DNA from: Schaalia georgiae DSM 6843
GTDB lineage: Bacteria; Actinomycetota; Actinomycetes; Actinomycetales; Actinomycetaceae
NCBI RefSeq assembly: GCF_000429245.1
Contig: NZ_KE386870.1
Span: forward strand, 155,311-219,310
Length of the DNA: 64,000 bases
Direction of reading: 5' to 3'
Numbering within the stretch: the first letter of the stretch is position 1; each line of letters opens with the position of its first letter. The position numbers and the translations under genes were made by a program. A model generated the notes under the pieces. That model was not told where the DNA came from. It worked only from the letters and a program-made list of their open reading frames with translations, and did not search any database. Positions 8,840-17,097 of the stretch are shown one piece after another.

Positions 8840-9706
8840 TCAACGGGGCGGGAAACCGTCCGCGTAGGGGCCGAAGTCGATCTCCGCCGCCTCGTGGTTG
8901 TAGCGCTCGGACTCGGGGGGGATCCGCATGTAGTCGCCGTAGCCGCGGCGCAGCAGGTCGTCGTAACGGTTCTGGATCTTCACAGTGATGTCCTCGAAGG
9001 CGATGTCCCGGGTGGGGAAGAACTCCTCGTGGCGCACGATCCAGTTCTCCGGGTCGCGCATGGTGAAATCGGCCATCGCTCCGCCCCCGTCCGCCTCGTG
9101 GGAGCGCACCGCGCGCTCCCACCGGGCCTGCAGGCGCCTCGGAGTCGCCCCCACGAGGCGCAGGGCGTAGTGCGCCAGCGTCGTCGCCGTGAAGATCAGC
9201 GCCCGCTTCGCGCCGGACACCCCCACCAGGTGCGGGCGGGGGGTCCCGCGCACGAACAGCAGCCTGCCCCACCACCACGAGCGCCGAGACATGGCCTTGA
9301 AGGCCGCCCCGTCGTCCGGGATCGCGTCCAAAGGCAGGATGTCCAGGAAGAACGGCATGCGGTACACCGCGTCCTTGTCCGCCTCGGGGACCAGCAGTGT
9401 GCCCGGGACCACCATTTTCGTGAACATGAAGGGGAAGTCGTCACGGGTGCGCGTGTTGTCCAAACGGAAGCGCGGATCCATGACGGCGGGCGCCTCGGCG
9501 AGGAAGCGCTCGTAGTGCTCCCGCGTCATCATCACGTCGATGTCGTCGTCCCACGGGATGAACCCCCCGTGGCGGACCGCGCCGATCGCCGTCCCCCCGT
9601 ACACCGCGTACTCAACGCCGATGGCGCGGCACACGCGGTCCAGCTCCTCCAAGATCCGGGTCAGCAACCACTGGACCTTCTTCAAGTCCTGGGTTTCATC
9701 GGCCAT
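8840..9706 (-). CDS. licD: LicD-family phosphotransferase (first copy)
   Basis: 288-residue LicD protein with the canonical metal-binding motif GGTAIGAVRHGGFIPWDDDID at about residues 39-59. The C-terminal block contains DFTMRDPENW and RGYGDYMRIPPESERYNH. It is predicted to transfer phosphocholine from CDP-choline to a sugar of the surface glycan at the cytoplasmic face. AGGAGG sits 5 bases before ATG 9706, a better initiation site than most in the operon. It is 41 bp downstream of the licB-like gene and immediately upstream of the second licD. Its paralogue here keeps the same architecture but has a Gly in the DDDxD motif. Confidence 0.9.
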   Translation of the reverse strand: MADETQDLKKVQWLLTRILEELDRVCRAIGVEYAVYGGTAIGAVRHGGFIPWDDDIDVMMTREHYERFLAEAPAVMDPRFRLDNTRTRDDFPFMFTKMVVPGTLLVPEADKDAVYRMPFFLDILPLDAIPDDGAAFKAMSRRSWWWGRLLFVRGTPRPHLVGVSGAKRALIFTATTLAHYALRLVGATPRRLQARWERAVRSHEADGGGAMADFTMRDPENWIVRHEEFFPTRDIAFEDITVKIQNRYDDLLRRGYGDYMRIPPESERYNHEAAEIDFGPYADGFPPR

Positions 9707-9747
9707 GGGGCCTCCTGGGTCGGGCGATCGGCGGCTCCGCTATCTTC

Positions 9748-10749
9748 TCACACCTGCCCGGCTCCGGGGACCGTGGCCAGGTCCGCCTTGCGGCCCTTGC
9801 GCGGCAGCAGCTCTCCCCAGTCCGGGGTCGCCGCCAGCACAGTGCCGACCAGGATCACCGCGCAGCACACGATCTGAACGGGCGAGGGCACGGTCTTCTG
9901 CAGCAGCAGGGCGAAGATGATCGCCCACGCCGAGTACGAGATGTTGAGCGCCATGCCCCGCGACGCCCCGATCGCCGAGATCGCCTTGTAGTAGAACAGG
10001 TACGAGGCCGTGCCCGCCAGGGCGGCCAGGGCCACCACGCCCGTACCCAGCGTCGGGACCGCATGGAGAGTGAAACCGAACACTCCGGCGATCGGGGCGA
10101 CCACCAGCAGGTAGACCAGGCCCGACGTGGTCTCGCGGATCTGCAGCGCCGTCTCGTTGTCCACGAGGTCGTCGCGCATGCCCCACGCCAGGATCACCGC
10201 CTCGGAGCCCCAGCCGACCACGCACGCCAGGGCTGCCACGACGCCCAGGACGGCGTTGCCGCCCTCCACGGGATCCGAGGTGGCCGACCAGCCGGTGATG
10301 ACGATCGCGCCCAGGGCCACCAGCAGCGCCAGGATCTGCCGGGGCCGCATCCGCTCCTTGAGCAGCAAGAACGCCAGGAAGGTGCCCACCGCCGGGTAGA
10401 ACGTCGAGATGATCGCCGTCAGCCCCGGGCCGATGTTGTCGATGGCGATCAGGTAGCCGCTCATCCCGATGGGGCCGCCCAGCAGGGCGGCGAGGACGAC
10501 AGAGCGGCCCGAGCGCGTGCCCAGCGCCCGCCACGTGTCCGCCAGGCGCCCTCGGACACCCATGTACACCAGCAGGACCAGGGCGCACCCCACGTCGTGG
10601 AGCACTGCGCCGGCCAGCGCGGACTGCCCGAAGTCCAGGAACGGGGCCATCGTCAGCGCGATCGCCAGAACAACCGTGTCCAGGCCCCACAGGGCCCCGG
10701 AGAATATGCCGTAGCGGCGCCCTCCTCGTGAGCAGTTCATCGTGATCAT
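9748..10749 (-). CDS. licB: LicB-like DMT-family choline permease
   Basis: 333-residue membrane protein of the drug/metabolite (EamA-type) transporter superfamily with about ten transmembrane helices in two repeats. It matches LicB-type choline uptake proteins in size, and conserved segments include GALWGLDTVVL near the N terminus, STFYPAVGTF and a C-terminal ISYSAWAIIFALLL. Its start overlaps the stop of the choline kinase fusion by 4 bp (ATGA). A second ATG at 10740 is possible, since GAAGGA is very close to the first. Context strongly supports choline import; in isolation it could be any DMT exporter. Confidence 0.85.
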   Translation of the reverse strand: MITMNCSRGGRRYGIFSGALWGLDTVVLAIALTMAPFLDFGQSALAGAVLHDVGCALVLLVYMGVRGRLADTWRALGTRSGRSVVLAALLGGPIGMSGYLIAIDNIGPGLTAIISTFYPAVGTFLAFLLLKERMRPRQILALLVALGAIVITGWSATSDPVEGGNAVLGVVAALACVVGWGSEAVILAWGMRDDLVDNETALQIRETTSGLVYLLVVAPIAGVFGFTLHAVPTLGTGVVALAALAGTASYLFYYKAISAIGASRGMALNISYSAWAIIFALLLQKTVPSPVQIVCCAVILVGTVLAATPDWGELLPRKGRKADLATVPGAGQV

Positions 10750-12557
10750 CGTCCTTCCTGGGAACGGGCCGCCTCGTACTGGGCGAGCAGGGAATCAGTA
10801 TTGCGCACCGCGTGGGAGTAGTAGATGAAGAGCCATTCACCGACGTCGTCGCCCTCGGCCTCCTTCACCAGCGCCCACACGTACCAGCACCAGCCGGCGA
10901 ACACCTCATAGGCGCGGAAGTGGCGGTGCTCCGCCTCCGTGGGCGTGCGCCCGAAGTAGTACTCGAGGGCGCGGCCGACCCGCGCCTCGTCCATCTCCGC
11001 CGTGCACACCGTCATCGTCCCGAAGTCGGCGGCGACATCGCTCATCCCCGCGTACTCCCAGTCGATGAGGTCGATGTGGCCGTCGGAGTCGACCAGGAAG
11101 TTGGGCGGGAAGAAATCGTTGTGCGAGGGGGCGCGGTCGAAACCGTCCTCGTCCGCGAACGCCTTCAGGCGCATGACCTTCTCACGGAGCTCGCCGTAGC
11201 CGGGCACGTCGATGGGGCCGAAGTCCTCCAGGAGGCGCTCGTAGGCCAGTGCTTCGGAGATGAAATCGAAGGAGCGTTCGAGCACCATCCCCGAGTTGTG
11301 CAGGTTCCGGTCCATCTCCATGGCGCGGCGAAGCTCCTCGTCGTTCGTCACGTCCAGGTTGCGCACGCCGGGGATGAAGCGCGAGATCTTCCACCCGGCC
11401 TCGGGGTCGCCCGTGATGAACGTGCGGTCGATCCCCAGGTCGCGGGCCAGGCGGAGTGCGGCGAACTCGGCGTCGCGGTTCACGATCTTGTTCGTGCCGA
11501 TCCCCGGGTGGCGGTACACGTACTCGCCGTCGTTGACCGAGAAATGGCACGAGAGGTTCGTGATCCCCTGCTTGAGCGGGTAGAAGTCGTGGATCTCGGA
11601 CTTCATCACCCCGAGCGCCTGCGTGATGTGGTCGAAGACCTCGGAGTCGACGTTCTCCATGAAAAGCGGGTCGAAGGAGCGCAGCTCGTCCACGGAGTCG
11701 AACTCGTGGATCACCCCGTCCGGGTAGCGGCGGATGACCATGTCCAGTTCCTTGACGTGGTCCAGGTAGATCGACTCCCACAGTTTCGCCGCCGTCTCCG
11801 GCTGGGAGTACACCTCCTCCAGGATGGCGCGGAAGCGCTGGGAGAACGCCCTGTCGAAGTACACGTGGCCGAGCATCACCCACGCGTCGGCGCCGCCGAC
11901 CGTCGCCCCCGTGATCCGGTCGCCCGTGCCCACCTTGATGCACCACTCGGGGGTGGGGCCCGCCGCGTAGTTCGCGGAGTAGTAGGACTGGAAGACGTGC
12001 GACTCGAAGGGGTTCTCAGTGAAGTAGTCGTCGGAGGAGCACACGTAGGTGTTGTCGAGGCGCTTGCGGACGCTCCACAGGGAGCCGTTGTTGTTGCGCG
12101 TCGCGTACTCCTCGTTGACGACGATGTCGACGCCGAACTTCTCCGCGAGGTAGAAGAAGTACTCCTTCTTGTAGCCCACGACCACTGCGATGTCTGTGAT
12201 GCCCGCCTCGCGGAGTTGGCGGATCTGGCGCTCGACCAGGACATCGCCGCGCACTTTCAGGGTGCCCTTGGGGCGCTCGTAGGAGATGGGGGCGAAACGC
12301 GAGGACAGTCCGGCGGCCATGATCACGGCGCTCTTGACGCGGTAGGGCTCCAGGGCCCGCTCCCCGGCGGGGGTGAGGGTGCGCTCGGAGATGAGCCCCG
12401 CGGCCTCGCACTCGCGGATCGCGGTGTTCACGCGGCCGAGGCTCATGCCTGTGGCCTCGCGGATCGCGCGTTGGGTGAGGGGCGCGCCCGCGCGGAGCAG
12501 GGTGTAGAGGACATTGAATTGCGAGGCGGTGAGCTCGCCGACTCCTGTCAGGGACAT
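10746..12557 (-). CDS. licCA: HTH / phosphocholine cytidylyltransferase / choline kinase fusion (LicC-LicA)
   Basis: 603-residue three-domain protein. Residues about 8-65 form a winged helix-turn-helix (TQRAIREATGMSLGRVNTAI). Residues about 77-300 form a nucleotidyltransferase with MAAGLSSRFAP and the following Lys in ERPKGTLKV, as in LicC. Residues about 320-603 form an APH/choline kinase domain with the catalytic HNDFFPPNFL (from 479) and the metal-binding DWEYAG (from 499), as in LicA. Together these would phosphorylate choline and convert it to CDP-choline. ATG 12557 fits the promoter at 12599-12627 (leader about 35 bases). Further in-frame ATGs (12593, 12608) would lie at or upstream of the transcription start. 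It is the first gene of the operon. The HTH suggests autoregulation or choline sensing; this is inferred. Confidence 0.9.
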   Translation of the reverse strand: MSLTGVGELTASQFNVLYTLLRAGAPLTQRAIREATGMSLGRVNTAIRECEAAGLISERTLTPAGERALEPYRVKSAVIMAAGLSSRFAPISYERPKGTLKVRGDVLVERQIRQLREAGITDIAVVVGYKKEYFFYLAEKFGVDIVVNEEYATRNNNGSLWSVRKRLDNTYVCSSDDYFTENPFESHVFQSYYSANYAAGPTPEWCIKVGTGDRITGATVGGADAWVMLGHVYFDRAFSQRFRAILEEVYSQPETAAKLWESIYLDHVKELDMVIRRYPDGVIHEFDSVDELRSFDPLFMENVDSEVFDHITQALGVMKSEIHDFYPLKQGITNLSCHFSVNDGEYVYRHPGIGTNKIVNRDAEFAALRLARDLGIDRTFITGDPEAGWKISRFIPGVRNLDVTNDEELRRAMEMDRNLHNSGMVLERSFDFISEALAYERLLEDFGPIDVPGYGELREKVMRLKAFADEDGFDRAPSHNDFFPPNFLVDSDGHIDLIDWEYAGMSDVAADFGTMTVCTAEMDEARVGRALEYYFGRTPTEAEHRHFRAYEVFAGWCWYVWALVKEAEGDDVGEWLFIYYSHAVRNTDSLLAQYEAARSQEGR

Positions 12558-12562
12558 AAGCA

Positions 12563-12627
12563 ATCCGTTCAGTAGTGGATTCGATTGCAGCATGTTCGAT
12601 CGTAGCATGGGTGGAACAAAAAGTGAA
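12563..12627 (-). promoter_or_regulatory. lic operon promoter with tandem 15-bp boxes
   Basis: On the minus strand, -35 TTCACT (12627-12622), a 17-bp spacer and -10 TACGAT (12604-12599). Overlapping and following the -10 are two 15-bp near-repeats of the form GCTRCRATCGAAY (12606-12577), a possible operator for the HTH domain of the encoded fusion protein. Confidence 0.55.
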
Positions 12628-12767
12628 CACGGCTGTGTGTGATACGTTCGTGCGGGGTCCCGGGCGGTGCTCTGCGGTGCTGGGACCGACCCGGTGGGGC
12701 GGGGATGCGGTCGTGGGCTGTTGGGAGCCACTTCGTAGTGCGGGCCCGATCCGAAGGGAGCACACAA

Positions 12768-13071
12768 CCGCTTCCCCGCACCAGAGGATCTGACCGGCAC
12801 GGGATACGCGGTGTCCCCATGGCCCTCGGCGAGGAGGAGCCGGGTCCGCCTTGGACGGGAGGGCTGTGCGGGTGCGGTGCCGGGCGTGGGCCCGAACGCC
12901 CGCTGGGGTTCCGGCGGGGGCGCCATGCAGAGGCCGCAGCTGCCTCGGCCCGGGCGTCCTCATTGAATCGTGTCTCGACCCCAGTCTCCGCAGGACGCCA
13001 TGCTCGCGCCCGTCGCATGGCCGCGCTCGAAGGAACCACTCGGCCGCTTCCCCGCACCAAAGGATCTGACC
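12768..13071 (+). repeat. dispersed direct repeat, two 28-bp copies
   Basis: A 28-bp segment beginning CCGCTTCCCCGCACCA and ending AGGATCTGACC occurs at 12768-12795 and 13044-13071 with one mismatch, 276 bp apart. Confidence 0.75.
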
Positions 13072-13088
13072 CAAGGGGCGCGGGCCAG

Positions 13089-13228
13089 CATTGGGGTGGG
13101 CAACGGGGTTACGTGCTGGACCCGATGTGTGCCGCTGAGGGGTGCGGGCGAGCATTGGGGTGGGCAACGGGGTTACGTGCTGGACCCGATGTGTGCCGCT
13201 GAGGGGTGCGGGCCAGCATTGGGGTAGG
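13089..13228 (+). repeat. 64-bp tandem repeat (two full copies and the start of a third)
   Basis: Units begin CATTGGGGTGGGCAACGG at 13089 and 13153 and differ at one base. A third start (CATTGGGGTAGG) at 13217 diverges into the phased box array. Confidence 0.9.
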
Positions 13229-13307
13229 TAAAGGGTCATTGGGGCAGGTTAATAACCTGCCCCAATGTGGGTTAACCTGCCCCAATGCGGACTAACCTGC
13301 CCCAATG
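13209..13307. repeat. phased inverted box array, CATTGGGGYAGG type (copy 1)
   Basis: Direct boxes CATTGGGG start at 13217 and 13237. Inverted boxes TAACCTGCCCCAATG-type begin at 13253, 13273 and 13293, so pitch is 20 bp on both sides. The central pair forms a perfect 15-bp-arm palindrome (13237-13267). Confidence 0.85.
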
Positions 13308-13420
13308 TTGCGGCCGGGCTCGGAAGTGCCCGTGGTGGAGGCGCTGGCGGCGGCTGGTGGGCCATTAGTACTGGTCCGCGCCCCGGGTACTGTCACGGGC
13401 ACTCCGCGTATCGGCCCCGT

Positions 13421-13589
13421 TTTCACAGCGATACCTCCGCTTTCACAGGGATACAACACTTTGCAAGCGTTATAACACTTGCAAAGTGACGATATCCCTT
13501 TGAAAACTCCGCTTCGCTTGCAAAACTGCTTGCCGTGCCCGCGCTGCGGGCGAAGTTTCCCTTTGAGAACTCGGTAACGCTTGCAAAAC
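13421..13589. repeat. phased boxes and TTGCAA palindromes
   Basis: TTTCACAGSGATAC boxes start at 13421 and 13441 (20-bp pitch). Related inverse boxes TATCCCTTTGAAA (13493-13505) and TTCCCTTTGAGAA follow. A perfect 11-bp-arm inverted repeat CACTTTGCAAG-N10-CTTGCAAAGTG lies at 13457-13488. A segment of about 31 bp ending GCTTGCAAAAC occurs at 13496-13526 and again at 13559-13589 (63-bp period). Confidence 0.7.
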
Positions 13590-13603
13590 GGACTACTCAG
13601 ACG

Positions 13604-13810
13604 CGCCTCGACCCCGCAGAACCGTCTGCCGGTTGCTGAGCTGCCCGATAGGTCCTGTCGTGCGCGCCTCGAATCCGCGGAACCGATTTGAGCTCGGAAC
13701 CGGCTCGAATCCGCGCAACGGCCTCGAACGCGCGGGAGCGCCCCTGGCGGGCGGCCGGCCGACCCGCCCTCCGCGGAACCGGCTCGAATGCGCGCAGCCG
13801 CCTCGAAAGC
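13604..13810 (+). repeat. degenerate CTCGAA-type repeats
   Basis: CTCGAA followed by a CG-rich segment recurs at 13668, 13704, 13723, 13783 and 13802, with a related CTCGAC at 13607. Neighbouring copies are 19 bp apart. This creates repetitive peptide in all frames and explains the spurious open frames here. Confidence 0.65.
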
Positions 13811-13821
13811 GCGGAAGCATC

Positions 13822-15753
13822 TCAAGCACGAGCGCCGCGTGAGCGCCGCAGCGCCTCCCACACCGCGCACGCCAGGGCGCCCGTGAAGGCGAGGGCGCCT
13901 ATAGCCCACATCGTCATCGGGCCGATGGGGGCCGAGGGCCACCACCACTCGTGCACCGCGTTCAAGTTCTGCATTCCCAGGTCGAAGGGCATGGCGTGCG
14001 GTGTCCGACCCATCGTGTAGCGCTCGAGGACCAGGTAAAGGGCGTAGGAGTGCATGAGCGCGACCACCGCCGCGGCCGCCGGGGCGCCGAAGCGGACAAC
14101 GTGGGCGAACCAGTCGTCGAGGCGTCCGCCGAACCGGGTGCGCCGGGACACCCCACCACCGGCGGTTCCCGCGAGGGGCGGGGAGCTGGCAGTGGCGGCC
14201 CCCGCCTCGTCGGCGCCGTGCGCTCCTCCCAAGGGCGCGCGGCCGCTCTCCGTGCTCCGGGGCGATCCCGACGCGGCCTTGGCGTCGGTGGGGTCCTGGC
14301 CACGCGCCCCGGCAGTGGGGGCGGTCGGGTCGCAGTGGGGGTGGTCGGGTCGCAGTTCCGCACGCGCCCCCGCAGCGGGGACGCGGCCGCCGTCAGCGCG
14401 AGCGGGGGTGATCCACAGCAGCACGGCGACGGCGAAAAGCGGCAGCATGTACCGGGGCTGGTAGAACTCGACGTTGGAGAAGTGCCCCCGGATGCCGATG
14501 ACCACGGGGACGCCGCAGATCGCGCCCATGACGGCCCCGGTGCTGAGGAAGCGCCGCCATGACATGCGCCACGCCCCCACGACCAGCACCACCACGACGA
14601 CCAGGCCCGCGAGGCGCTCGACGGTGCCCCCGTAGGACACGTCGTTCCAGCCCGGGCCGATGCCGTGCCCTGTGAACCCCTTCAAGTAGTCGGGCAGGGC
14701 CTTGATGTTCATCCACGCGATCGACAGCGTCGACAGGCCGTTGTTCTCGACCTCGCCCGCCAGGTTGAGGCCCGCGACCCTCGTGTGCGCCATGATCCAC
14801 GTGCCCGCGCCGCTTGCCACCACGGCGAGCGCCGCCTCGCGGACCAGGGAGCGGCTCCATGGGACTGCGAAAGCGAGGGCCACGGTGCACACGAGCATGT
14901 AGAAGGCGCTGTCCCCGCGCGACGTGCACGCCAGGACCGCGCCCGCGGCCGCGCAGGCGTCCAGCCCCCAACGGCGCCATCCGCTGGAGCGGGACGCCCC
15001 CAGCAGTCCGGCGGTGAAGGCGAGCGTCCCCGTCATCGCCCACGACGACGGGTTCAGGGAGGTGACGAAGTACAGGCCCATCGGCACCCAGCCCGTGACC
15101 AGGGCCACCCCCAGGCTGAGGCGCAGCGCCGTGTCGGCGAGCAACACGATCGCGCCCATGAGCGCCAAAGCGATCATCGTGTTTACGAGGCGCATCGCCA
15201 GCACGGACCGCGCCGTGTCAGAGCCGACCAGCAGGTGCTGGAACTGGTAGTAGCCCCACGGGTAGTTCCCGTCGTCCCACCGCAAGGTGGCCCCGGGCGC
15301 CTCGTCCGAGAACGCCAGAGCGCACGCCGCCGAATTGTCGTGGTCGAAGGCGTAGCAGGTGACGTTCTTCTTCTCGAGGCTCTGGGGCACGCCGACGGCT
15401 TTCTTCCCGTCGATGGTCGTGATGCGGCACCCGGTGGAGTCGACGGGCGGGGGGCACCAGATCGCGCCCAAGTGGTAGTCGTCGTCGGGGGAGGCGCCCA
15501 CAGGCGAGGAGACCGCCCATGCGATCCCCGTCATGGCGACCAGAAGGGCGATGATCCCGGGCAGGATCCACGCGCGTCGCACAGGCGGTGTGGCGTCGGG
15601 GCACGAGGCGGGCTCTGCGCTCCGGTCCGTCACGGGCGCTGCCCCGTGATCCGCTGTTGCCGGTGCGCCGATACCCCCGCCGCAGTCGTCCGAGGCGGGG
15701 GCTGCGGGGCAGGCGCCTGTTTCACGCGGTGTTTCACGTGCTCCGCCGCTCAT
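13822..15753 (-). CDS. DUF2142-family polytopic membrane protein (copy 1)
   Basis: 643-residue membrane protein resembling DUF2142 proteins, which occur in actinobacterial and streptococcal glycan loci and have a GT-C-like layout. After a disordered Pro/Ala N terminus there is one TM helix, then an extracytoplasmic loop beginning ASPDDDYHLGAIWC and containing several cysteines. Many TM helices follow, and a Pro/Ala/Gly-rich insert of about 90 residues interrupts the helices in the C-terminal half. ATG 15753 overlaps the stop of the upstream GT4 gene by 4 bp. The DDDYH...WC motif is shared with the second copy at 32059-33855. Likely role: glycosyl transfer or polymer handling at the outer membrane face; the exact reaction is unknown. 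Confidence 0.8.
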   Translation of the reverse strand: MSGGARETPRETGACPAAPASDDCGGGIGAPATADHGAAPVTDRSAEPASCPDATPPVRRAWILPGIIALLVAMTGIAWAVSSPVGASPDDDYHLGAIWCPPPVDSTGCRITTIDGKKAVGVPQSLEKKNVTCYAFDHDNSAACALAFSDEAPGATLRWDDGNYPWGYYQFQHLLVGSDTARSVLAMRLVNTMIALALMGAIVLLADTALRLSLGVALVTGWVPMGLYFVTSLNPSSWAMTGTLAFTAGLLGASRSSGWRRWGLDACAAAGAVLACTSRGDSAFYMLVCTVALAFAVPWSRSLVREAALAVVASGAGTWIMAHTRVAGLNLAGEVENNGLSTLSIAWMNIKALPDYLKGFTGHGIGPGWNDVSYGGTVERLAGLVVVVVLVVGAWRMSWRRFLSTGAVMGAICGVPVVIGIRGHFSNVEFYQPRYMLPLFAVAVLLWITPARADGGRVPAAGARAELRPDHPHCDPTAPTAGARGQDPTDAKAASGSPRSTESGRAPLGGAHGADEAGAATASSPPLAGTAGGGVSRRTRFGGRLDDWFAHVVRFGAPAAAAVVALMHSYALYLVLERYTMGRTPHAMPFDLGMQNLNAVHEWWWPSAPIGPMTMWAIGALAFTGALACAVWEALRRSRGARA

Positions 15754-16910
15754 CGCATGGCCGCCTTGTAGGCCTCGATGTGCACTTGTGCGGCGCGCTT
15801 CCATGTGAACTCGCCCGAGCGCTCGATGGCCGCCGCGCCCAGGGCGGCGCGCCGACCGGGGTCGTCGAGGAGCTGGCGCAGCTCCCGGGCGATCGAAGCG
15901 GGTTCGGTTCCGCAATAGGCGACCGCGTCCCCTCCCACCTCGGGCAGGGAGGTCAGGCGCGTGGTCAGGGTGGCGGCGCCGCAGCTCATGGCCTCCAGGA
16001 CGGGCAGGCCGAAGCCCTCCGCGATCGAAGGGTAGGCCAGCACGTCGCAGCCGGAGAGGAAACCGGGCAGATCCTCCAGGGGCAGGTACCCGGGGCGCAG
16101 CACCGTGAGGGCGCTGGGGACCTGGGCCAGAGCGGGATCGATGTCCTCGTCCCAGCCCTTCCCGCCGGCGAGCACGAGGGCGGGCGCGTCGTCCATGTCC
16201 CTCACGGCCTCCACCCAGCCGCGCACCAGATTCGGCACGTTCTTCCGGGGTTCGAGCGTGCCCAGGAACCCCACGTAGCGCCTCCCGGACAGCCCCAGGG
16301 AGGCGGCGACGCGCTCGCGCTCCGCGTCATCGACGGGGTGGAAGACCGTCCGGTCGACCCCGTGGTAGGCGACGTAGAACTGGTCGGCGCTCCCGCCCGC
16401 GTACTTGATGGTCTCGTCCCGGGTCGCCTCGGAGGGGACCACCAGCGCGTCCGCACGCCGGATCGCCCGCTTGATGGCGCGGGTGAAGAACCTGCGCTTG
16501 AGCCGCGAGTGGGCCTGCGGGTGCGAGAAGAACGTCGCGTCGTGCAATGTGATGACCACAGGGGCGCCGGGGAACTGCGGGCACGTGTAATGGGGGGAGT
16601 GCAGCACGTCGGGGCGGACTTTGCGCACCAGGGACGCCAGTCCCGTCTGCTCCCAGGCCATGCGCGCGGGCCGCGACTCGAAACGCCGGGGGACCGCGAT
16701 GACCCGGGCGCTCGGGACCCTCTTCGAGAAGTGCTCGGCGTCGCGGGCCTGCACGACCATCGTCAGGTCGGCGCCCTCGGCGACCAGTTCTGGGACCAGG
16801 TCGTCCACGTACCTGCCGACGCCGCCCAGGTCCGCGGGGATCGCGGTCCCGTCCATGAGGACGCGGACGGGTCGGGAGGGGGAGACCGAGAAGTCGGCGG
16901 AGGGGGCCAC
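15750..16910 (-). CDS. GT4-family glycosyltransferase
   Basis: 386-residue GT-B enzyme of the type often annotated as mannosyl- or rhamnosyltransferase in O-antigen loci. N-terminal VLMDGTAIPADLGGVGRYVD fits the acceptor domain. FLGTLEPRKNVPNLVRG and the E-x7-E segment EGFGLPVLE identify the donor domain. GTG 16910 is chosen because AGGTAGGA lies 5-6 bases upstream; the much longer in-frame extension covers the promoter of the divergent gene and has no GT homology. It is coupled to the DUF2142 gene (4-bp overlap). It is a paralogue of the divergently transcribed GT4 at 17098. Confidence 0.88.
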   Translation of the reverse strand: MAPSADFSVSPSRPVRVLMDGTAIPADLGGVGRYVDDLVPELVAEGADLTMVVQARDAEHFSKRVPSARVIAVPRRFESRPARMAWEQTGLASLVRKVRPDVLHSPHYTCPQFPGAPVVITLHDATFFSHPQAHSRLKRRFFTRAIKRAIRRADALVVPSEATRDETIKYAGGSADQFYVAYHGVDRTVFHPVDDAERERVAASLGLSGRRYVGFLGTLEPRKNVPNLVRGWVEAVRDMDDAPALVLAGGKGWDEDIDPALAQVPSALTVLRPGYLPLEDLPGFLSGCDVLAYPSIAEGFGLPVLEAMSCGAATLTTRLTSLPEVGGDAVAYCGTEPASIARELRQLLDDPGRRAALGAAAIERSGEFTWKRAAQVHIEAYKAAMR

Positions 16911-17085
16911 GGCAGTCCTACCTAACTGTGGGGCGATCGGTTGGAACCATGCTACTAGGTGAGCCACCGGTCCCGTGCCCCGCGCCTTGCCTTTTCCGCG
17001 TGGATGACCGCGACGAGGCCGCCCGCGCGCAAGGGCGGGGCCTAGCCGGTCGCGGGTGCCCTGCCCGCGCGGCCGCCCCATTCGA

Positions 17086-17091
17086 TACCCT
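17086..17091 (+). promoter_or_regulatory. -10 element for apparently leaderless GT4 gene
   Basis: TACCCT ends six bases before ATG 17098 and no Shine-Dalgarno is properly spaced, so the mRNA may start at the ATG. Confidence 0.5.
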
Positions 17092-17097
17092 TGGGGC

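Larger units (their letters stand above)
12628..13821. other. 1.2-kb non-coding region rich in short repeats
   Basis: No gene is supported between the lic promoter and the end of the DUF2142 gene. Open frames exist on both strands, but they encode repeated low-complexity peptide. It holds a 28-bp direct repeat, a 64-bp tandem repeat, phased inverted boxes, TTGCAA palindromes and CTCGAA-type repeats. GC content falls locally around 13.42-13.59 kb. Confidence 0.7.

Noticed and set aside
13089-13228. 64-bp tandem repeat considered as CRISPR
   Set aside because: The whole unit is repeated, including the part that would be the spacer, so there are no unique spacers.
12628-13239. Long minus-strand frame extending upstream of the lic fusion
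   Set aside because: It encodes repeated low-complexity peptide created by the DNA repeats and lies mostly upstream of the promoter.
13593-13829. Minus-strand frame with recurring RFRG peptide
   Set aside because: The recurrence comes from the CTCGAA-type DNA repeats; no start signal or homology.
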